From Lunularia cruciata (taxonomy: Eukaryota > Streptophyta > Marchantiopsida > Lunulariales > Lunulariaceae): a stretch of DNA of 64,000 nt. Numbering within the stretch: position 1 is the stretch's first letter; every line of letters starts with the position of its first letter. Positions 57,122 to 64,000 of this stretch are shown here, piece after piece. The stretch covers positions 65,315,965 through 65,379,964 of the forward strand of contig OX419758.1 in NCBI GenBank assembly GCA_948567375.1, in the 5' to 3' direction. Made by a program: the position numbers and the translations under genes. The notes beneath the pieces were generated by a model. The model saw nothing but the letters and a program-made list of their open reading frames with translations, was not told the DNA's origin and made no database searches.

Positions 57122-59455
57122 TTACTACTCCAATCCGATGTCTACTTTGTCATTAGCTTTCAAACCCAAACCCGAAGTAACTTTACTTCCTACTATTTTA
57201 TCCTCGGGTTTCATATCTTCTACTTCTTCTACCAGATCTAGCAATTCTCTTTCCTGATCTGCAATTTCTATCATAATTAAGCCTTCTAAATCTCTATCTC
57301 CCGACCCACTCTTCTCTAAAGTGTCAAATGTCAAATCCAAAGACACATGCACTCCTATGTTATCTACTTTGGGTTTGGCTCTAACATCCTTCCGAAGTTT
57401 TTCTATCTCCAACTTTACTATGTCTAATCTAATCGCGATATTATCTTCTACCTCTAATATCTTCCTATCTACACGAGTTCTTAGATTGATCAACAAGGCA
57501 TTCAAATCTGTATCTTTTGCCTGTCTTCGCCTTGTCTCTTGCACCAACAATTTCAACTCGTGCAGCCTCGTTTCTTCAATTCAAATGCTGGCCTCTATAC
57601 TCAACATCGCGTTCATCTTGAGGACTATCTCCTTCAATGGCTCTAATCTCATTTTCCTTTCTCGCTCTTGATCTGCAAGCCAATCCTCCATGTACATTGC
57701 CAACTCTGCTTCAAATTCAGCTTTCACCGTGTCCTTCTCCTTCTTCTTCTGTACAATCTTCTCCTCCTGACTACAAAGTAACTCTTGTAATCTTTCTTCT
57801 TCCCTATATTGTGCTGCCAACTCTCTTTGCCAGAGTTGCTTCTTCTCTTCTACACTCTCCATCACCCTATCGAGCTCTTGTTCCTTTGCTACTACTCTTG
57901 CCATAGCATGGATAAGTTCTACTCTTGAATCAACAAACTGTTGCTTCAAGATCTCATATTTTGCTACTTGTCTTTCCCTTGCTATGTCACTCTTCTTAAC
58001 AAGCTCTTCTCGATATCTCACTTCTCTCTTTAGGTCTTCAATTACATGAGTCTTCACTACTGCCTCCGCTTGTAGTACTTCACTTTCCTCCTCACCTCGG
58101 GTTATGATCTTCTTCAACTTCGAGTTCTCTTCTTCTAATCGTGATAACACCTACAACACAGTCTTCACTTCCGGACACTTTGATTGCATCTCCTTCTTCC
58201 TATGTTCTAACTTCACCAACAGAGGACACACCACCTCCCACAGGTACTCTACTCCATCGCTCACTACTACCTCATCTTGCATAACCACTTCCCTTCGCAC
58301 TTTGTGTTCATCTGATACTCGCCTTCTTCTTTGCAATCTTTGTATCGGCACTTACGCCTCACTTCCCGAGCTTCCATTCACTTCTTCTTTCACGTTACTT
58401 GGACCTCCCTCACACTTTGCCTTGCGTCTCGAGCAAACTTCCCTCTGAAATGCAATCTTCTTCTCTTTGGCTTTGGGTCGGTATCTCATTTTCCAACTTC
58501 ATGTTATCCTTGGCCTCGGTCTTTGCATGCACTTCTTCTTCCTCCTCTACGGTAGCTGGCACCGATGTCATTTCTCCACCCTCATCACTGTCGCTACTCG
58601 TATCTCCACTTTGTAGTGTTAGCTCAGGCTCCTCCTTGTGTTTCAAATCTTCGGACTTGCACTCAGCTTCACCTTCTGAGTCTTCATCTTCCGACTCAAT
58701 CACCACCATGCCTTGCCTCGGGTTTCCTCTCCTGGTCTTCTGAGGTTTCGTCTTGTCTTCGGCTTCGCCTTGCCGACTTCTCTTCTTTGATTTTGGAGTA
58801 CTCACTTCTATCTCCATATTCTTCCCCATCTTCTTGTAGTACTCGTCGGTGCTTCTGATTTGTAAGATGTACTACTGCTCCTCTACATCGACTTCCTTTC
58901 TCAAACTGGGATGGAAATGCAACACCATCCAAGTTCGCTCTGCCGAGTTCAACAGATTCAACCCAAGGTAGAAATGGGCTGCAAACGGCACGATGTAATG
59001 TGGAGGCAATTTATCTCGTAGATTCCACACCATTTGTCGTGTTCTCCCATGGAAACACCTTGCCCAATTAGTTCTCCTGCAAACAATTTGTGAAAGAACA
59101 CCGCTTGGTGTTTCATCACATAGGTTGTTCTCTCTGGCTTCAAGATTGCCATCAAAGCACTCACAATTCCTCTCTTGATAGGATCCTTGTAACTCTCCAC
59201 TTTGTACCCATTCTTTGTCCGCTTTGATGAGAATGCATCTCTCACTTCTTGGGTTTCCTCGGCTATCTCTCCCTTCCCCAAGAACATGGCACTCTGCTCC
59301 ATGCCTGCTTCCTTCCCGAGTACTAATCTCCAATCCGACTCTGTCCAGCGAGCCGGATTTCCTCTCTTCCCTTCTTCCTTGGGTCCATCAAGACACTTGC
59401 TCTTGATGATCTCAGTCATGAAACCAGGAAACCTAACATTCCAGTTCCATGCCAA
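57122..59455 (-). pseudogene. Decayed ORF with long C-terminal coiled coil
   Basis: The minus strand reads, with frame changes, MAWNWNVRFPGFMTEIIKSK, RWTESDWRLVLGKEA, FFHKLFAGELI, LPPHYIVPFAAHFYLGLNLL, then an acidic/basic low-complexity stretch (SKKRSRQGEAED, VIESEDEDSEGEAECKSED). From 58351 to 57125 a single frame of about 410 codons, broken by only two stops (TAG near 58152, TGA near 57579), forms a strong coiled coil (LSRLEEENSKLKKII, QELDRVMESVEEKKQLWQRE). I do not recognise a family. The helical N-terminal part loosely recalls transposon-linked plant proteins, but that is a guess. At least one more stop (TAA near 58352) and two frameshifts rule out expression. Confidence 0.6.
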
Positions 59456-59462
59456 GAATATA

Positions 59463-60170
59463 ATCCAAAGTCAGGTCAAGACTTCTATTCTTGTGATTAC
59501 ATCTAACCTCCGAATCGCATGATTTATCACTATGGATTTGGAGTTCTTCTTTCCTCTTCCTATCTCTCCTGCTTTCTCATTGTCTCTTGTTTTCACTCTT
59601 GCGACTTCTCCTTACACACTAGCGCGTCTCCAACTCTATTTCCCTTCCCACAATCACCTGAAGGACGACTTCTCAATGGCAAAGGAAAATTGCTCGACAT
59701 TGCTTCGTTGCGAGCTTGATTTTTATAGCATTGCGCTTTCTTTGTCTTTCTTCATTTTGAGTTTCTACCAAGAAATCACACCTCCCGCATGCACCTGTCA
59801 TTGTCAATCGTACTCAATCCGAAGTCAGCTCAAGACTTCTATTCTTGCGATTACATCTAACCTCCAAATCGCATGATTTATCACTATGGATTTGGAGTTC
59901 TTCTTTCCTCTTCCTATCTCTCTTGCTTTCTCACTGTCTCTCGTTTTCACTCTTGTGACTTCTCCCTTACACACTAGCGCGTCTCCAACTCTATTTCCCT
60001 TCCCACAATCACTTGAAGGATGACTTCTCAACGGCAAAGGAAAATTGCTCGACATTGCTTCGTTGCGAGCTTGATTTTTATAGCATTGCGCTTTCTTTGT
60101 CTTTCTTCATTTTGAGTTTCTACCGAGAAATCACACCTCCCACATGCACCTGTCATTGTCAATCATACTT
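59463..60170. repeat. 354-bp tandem duplication
   Basis: Two nearly identical units (59463-59816, 59817-60170) starting ATCC-A/G-AAGTCAG and including TTTATCACTATGGATTTGG, ACACTAGCGCGTCTCCAAC and GAAAATTGCTCGACATTGC. They lie just upstream of the coiled-coil ORF when read on its strand. Only a few substitutions separate them, so the duplication is fairly recent. Confidence 0.88.
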
Positions 60171-61039
60171 TGTGCTTATGGGCTGCTGGTTTTTGAACGG
60201 TCCCTTCTTGAATTTCTCACCCCGACAAAAGGTTGTTAGACAAACTTCACCTCGGGTTGAGCTCCCCTCGATACAAAGACTCCTTACTTTGGGTTGTATG
60301 CTGACAGGGCATTTCCGAGTACTTCGCCTTATGACCCAAAGTCACTTTACTTTTAGTTTCATCCCGAAGACTCTTTTCTTTGCCTTCTTCTGCCATACAA
60401 GCGCAATCCGACTTCTCTATACAGTTCTTCCTCTCTATTTTGAAAATAAAATAAAATGTGAGCACCACACTACCTCTGCCTAGTCTCATATTCTATTTTC
60501 ACATCAGGTTTAGGCTATGGTTCAAGATCTAGCAGTTCATAGACCTAGGTCAGGTGGCCCTTTAATAAAATAAAATAAAATAAAATAAATGACAATGAGT
60601 GATCTAACCAAACATAAACCTGGGCACCAAGATCATTTAATTACACCATTCACAAGGACTGGAGTGAGAGCTTCTAGAATGTAGTTTTCCTCAACGCTAG
60701 TCACAATTCATAAGACACATCCGCTTCCAAGATTCATCATTCATAGGAATTTCAACTACAAAATTCACAAGGTTGGATAGGTCAAATAGTTCTAGTCAAG
60801 ACAATGCCTACCCTAAGGTTGCAACTGATCATCAACTCAGCCGGGGCACTTTGCATGCACTCTGTCCAACAACATTCAAGGCAAATCACCCTCCGAACCT
60901 CTTTGTTTTCCTATGTCCCTGTTCTGTAGTTCAAATTCACTCCATTTAGTCAAGGCCGCCAATTTTGACTCTTTTCTCCTTCCTAGCTTCAGATGAACTG
61001 ACCCACTTCAAAATTTCTCCAATCTAGTCTTCACACTTT
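60171..61039. other. Non-coding region with AAAAT microsatellite
   Basis: No supported gene. An (AAAAT)n run of about five units lies at 60563-60589. The open frame 60013-60483 crosses the duplication border and shows no domain. Confidence 0.5.
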
Positions 61040-62172
61040 CATGAAACAACCTCCTTCTCTTCTGTCTCACACTCAACAACTAGCCTTACTTCCTCTAAAG
61101 TATCTTCTTCTGGCTAGTCAACTCATTCTCAAGCAACTTTCAAAACCCATCCTTGGACCAAGTTCCAGCTCATGCAGACATTCAATGTCCTTCAAGAAAC
61201 TTCATTTGCCTTAACTCTCAAATCAGTCCTTACATTCACAATTTTCTCTCTGTTCAAGTACTCACAAACCCTTATACTTGAGAAAACACCCTGTTCTTGT
61301 AGTATCAATACCCTACAAACCCTTCATGAGAAGCACTCCTTCTCCTGTCCACTATCACAAACCAAGGCAAAACAAATCCTTCAAAAATACTCTCAGCTCT
61401 TCACTCTCCATGACACAAACCAAGGCAAAGCAAAATCTTTTGAAAATTTCTCTCTTCACTTCTGTCCTAGCAGCTAGCACTTCACATTCAAAAATTCTCC
61501 TTCTTTCTTCTCCAAGTCATGCACAAAAGCATTTCAAAAATTTCCCCTCCTCTTTCCTTCCTATCTTGTCATAGGCCATGACAAGTCCTTCCAAATTTTC
61601 TCTCTTTCTTAACTTCCATTTGGCAATACTCTTCAAGGCCAGTCTCTTGAAGCCCTAACTCCTTCCATGCTATTTCCAGTCACAGACCAGGCCAACCAAC
61701 TCTCAAAAATTTCCCTTCATCTATTTCATAGTCCAAGACCTAATCCCTCACAAATTCCTCTCAGCTCTTCATCCCCTATCCAGGCCAAACCTTCAAAAAT
61801 TTCTTTGCTCTCCTTGTCTCAGTTCTTGTCACAACCCAAGCACCAACAAACTTTCAAAAATGCTCTCTCTCACACACACCTCCATTGTCCAGGGTAACCC
61901 TCAAAAATCTCTTGCTTTCTTCACTCCTTGTCCTCTTGTCACCATCAGTTAGCAAAACAAAAATTTTCCTCCTCACACACCTTCACAGTCCAGTTCAAGG
62001 CAAACCCTCCCAATCTCACTCTCTTGCTCTTGCCACAGTTTAGCCCTTCTTGCAAAATTCCTTCTCCTTTTCCTCTGTCCTCTTGTCACCATCAGTCAGC
62101 AAAACAAAAATTTTCCTCCTCACACACCTTCACAGTCCAATTCAAGGCAAACCCTCCTAATCTCACTCTCTT
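61040..62172. repeat. Pyrimidine-rich tract with degenerate internal repeats
   Basis: About 1.1 kb, strongly C+T-rich on the plus strand, with recurring TCAAAAATTTC(C/T)CT, CCAAGGCAAA and TTCTTCTCC-type words. A clear 147-bp duplication starts at 61932 and 62079 (CCTCTTGTCACCATCAG... ACACACCTTCACAGTCCA). The second copy is cut at 62172 by a gypsy LTR. Confidence 0.75.
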
Positions 62173-62585
62173 TGTAAAAGACCGAATCCGAGGAGAGAAA
62201 TAGGAGAATGGAACTCACATTGGGACACTTGAATGAGGGAAAACTCCAAATGCCTAGCATAAACTTTGGCTTTGGTATTTATAGGTAGCATACAAGGCCA
62301 TTGAGAAGCTTCTTCAAGCCGCTTTCTTAGAGTGCAAGCCAAGTTAACTAAGAAGCTTCTCAAGAAGCTTCCTTCTAGAAGTCGCCTACTTGGCATGCAA
62401 GCTAAGCTAGTTGGAAGCTTGTAGAAGCTTCTTTCTAGAAGCTACTTACTTGAGGTGCAAGCTAAGCTAGCCGTGAAGCTTCCCAAGAAGCTTCCTAGAT
62501 ACTTTTGGAATATTCTAGGCTAATTTGTCTTATGTGCTACTTTGCAAGCCCGACTAACTTCGTTGCTAAACTCCATATTGTTACA
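62173..62585 (-). repeat. Chromovirus 3' LTR
   Basis: 413 bp; plus strand TGTAAAAGACCGAATCC...CTCCATATTGTTACA. Followed on the right by TATTCCCCCCCCGC, the polypurine tract on the minus strand. It contains many GAAGCTTC and TTCTAGAA dyads and a reversed TATA box. Confidence 0.93.
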
Positions 62586-62589
62586 TATT

Positions 62590-62830
62590 CCCCCCCCGCT
62601 AGTTGGTGATGTCTTTGTTGCCAATGAAGCTTCAAATTCCTAGATGGCCGTCTGTGCATTTTGGAGGTGAGAAAGAGGTTCCCAAGTGGCATCATGAAGG
62701 GGATACCCTTTCCAAAGGACCTTGTACTCCGTATGTTGGCGACGGTCTTGTTGAATATGGCGACGCGTAAGGATCCGATGAACTTCGTACTCCTCATGAT
62801 CATTGATAGGGATAGTGAGAGGAGGAAGTT
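62590..62830 (-). pseudogene. Chromodomain region
   Basis: The minus strand reads EEYEVHRILTRRHIQQDRRQ, TEYKVLWKGYPLHDATWEP, LSHLQNAQTAI, then a TAG where the copy at 52262 has Gln, then EFEASLATKTS. Otherwise intact chromodomain signature. Confidence 0.88.
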
Positions 62831-63024
62831 GGACTCAAGAGGAAAAGGAAGAGGGGTTAGGAACAAAGGGTTTCAACTTGGAAACATGAAAGACAAGATG
62901 GATATGCATGTGACAAGGCAAGGCAAGTCGATAAGCAATAAGAGAGACAATTTGGGTGATATCAAAGGGTCTTATCAAATTAGGGGCAAGTTTACAAACT
63001 TGGGTATCAAGTGGGAGGGGGAAG

Positions 63025-63936
63025 TTAGCATGACTTTATCACCAACTTCAAAGGTGAGATCACGATGATGGTAGTCCGCATATTTTTTTGGCAATTCTGA
63101 GCAACAAGGAGGTGAGACTTGGCTTTTTGGAGAGATTGGGATATAGTGGTCAAGAATGTGGAAGTATGAGGAACTTGAGATGGAGGGGGAGCAAGAAGAG
63201 AATCTGGAACAAGTGGATCTTGGCCAAAATTGAGAAAAAAAGGAGAGAATCCGGTGCTTGCTTGTTTGGAATTATTGTAGGTAAATTTGGCAGTGGCAAG
63301 ACATTCATCCCAATTGGTATGGTGGACATTGAAAAAGGCACTCAACATATCCTCCAATGTACAATTTGCACGTTTGGTTTGTCCATCAATTTGAGAATGA
63401 TAGGCCGTGGACAAAGCAAGCTTGGTGCCGAGTATCTTAAAGAATGCTTGCCAAAATTTCTTGGTAAATTGAGGATCATGGTCGGAGATGCATACGCATG
63501 GCATCCCGTGATGCTTGAAGACATTGTCGAAGTAGATTTGCGCTAAGGTTGGAGCATCCATGGTATCACAAGTTGGTGCCAAGTGGATTTGCTTACTAAG
63601 CTTATCCACAAACACCACAATGGCAGTGTGTCCTTGTTTTGTCTTTGGCAAGGATGTGATGAGATCCAAGCTCACATGCTCCCAACGAGCTGATGGAATG
63701 GCAAGCGGTTGAAGGAGTCCACTCGGTCTCTGGTTGTTGGCCTTGTTACGTTGGTAGCTCTCACACAATTGGATAAATTCTTGAACATCTTGTGTCATGT
63801 TGGGCCACCAACATTGATGTTGGAGGGTACCTAAGGTCTTGTCCACACCCATGTGACCAACGATGGGTAAATCATGGGCTTCTTGAAGGCGCACAAGTTG
63901 AAGATCACCTTTGGCTGGGACATAGATCCGGTCCAC
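63025..63936 (-). pseudogene. Chromovirus integrase (303-aa frame)
   Basis: Long open frame: RIYVPAKGDLQLVRLQEAHD, IVGHMGVDKTLGTLQ (H-H of the zinc finger), CESYQRNKANN (the second Cys of C-x2-C is Tyr), WEHVSLDLITSLPKTKQGH (first Asp), CVCISDHDPQFTKKFW (second Asp), then IDGQTKRANCTLEDML, where the catalytic Glu of DGQTE is Lys. FTYNNSKQASTGFSPFFLNF and LTTISQSLQKAKSHLLVAQ follow. A one-base change near 63075 shifts the frame before the DLTF-VGDKVML end. The intact length suggests a younger copy, but the enzyme would be inactive. Confidence 0.93.
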
Positions 63937-64000
63937 ATGGAATAGAAGGCCTTCCTTGAAGGAGAAGGTGTTGTATTCCTTTTCACTTGTTGTTAGACTA

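Larger units (their letters stand above)
62173..64000 (-). mobile_element. Chromovirus, 3' half (runs off window)
   Basis: Minus-strand element of the same family as 47306-52919: 3' LTR, polypurine tract, chromodomain and integrase are inside the window, and the rest lies beyond 64000. Compared with the other two copies it is the best preserved, with a 303-codon integrase frame. Its insertion cut the pyrimidine-rich tract at 62172. Confidence 0.92.

Noticed and set aside
56333..60504. Giant LTR pair from TGTGAC to TTCACA
   Set aside because: Matching ends alone are weak; no repeated internal copy, TSD, PBS or polypurine tract was found.

Overview
The window looks like nuclear DNA of a land plant. 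It contains Ty3/gypsy elements with a chromodomain (chromoviruses), Ty1/copia elements primed by initiator tRNA-Met, many solo LTRs and AT-rich spacers. I see no organelle, bacterial or viral gene set and no intact host gene. The species cannot be fixed from the sequence; the density of old nested retrotransposons would suit a large plant genome such as a gymnosperm, but that is inference.

Layout. 1-4600: a 5'-truncated minus-strand chromovirus with its 3' LTR, pierced by a solo LTR with a perfect 5-bp target-site duplication (TSD). 4601-6290: AT-rich spacer. 6291-7439: unidentified mixed sequence. 7440-39000: a ~30-kb modular repeat array. Its tandem unit is about 1.26 kb (parts called alpha, gamma and beta here), mixed with a ~1.1-kb block (delta) and a zone rich in diverged relatives of gamma (epsilon, zeta, eta). 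A complete but dead minus-strand copia element (8827-16482) sits inside one alpha copy. That copia element carries three solo LTRs of one short family and a 1.1-kb piece of the array lodged in its RNase H region. 39001-45090: mostly spacer with one 139-bp tandem duplication. 45105-56050: nested retroelements, including a complete plus-strand chromovirus (47306-52919) inserted next to the integrase of an older minus-strand gypsy element. 57122-59455: a decayed minus-strand ORF ending in a long coiled coil. 59463-62172: tandem duplications and a pyrimidine-rich tract. 62173-64000: the 3' half of another minus-strand chromovirus.

Most interesting signal. Within the array, six copies of a short hairpin with a 7-nt loop keep their stem through compensatory changes. 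Three base pairs covary, and two of them occur in all four combinations. In four copies the hairpin lies inside a potential three-way junction closed by AGGAC/GTCCT. The alpha module holds two further conserved hairpins just after an acceptor-like CTTGCAG. Together these suggest that the array derives from, or still encodes, a structured RNA that I cannot match to a known family. Secondary signals are heat-shock-element-like arrays in the chromovirus LTRs, a family present here only as five solo LTRs, and a 33-codon exon-like start (MEDFAALGKKP...) before a GTAAGT donor in the three delta copies.

The protein-coding parts are retroelement remains. Frameshifts, stops and lost catalytic residues show that none of the elements in view is autonomous.
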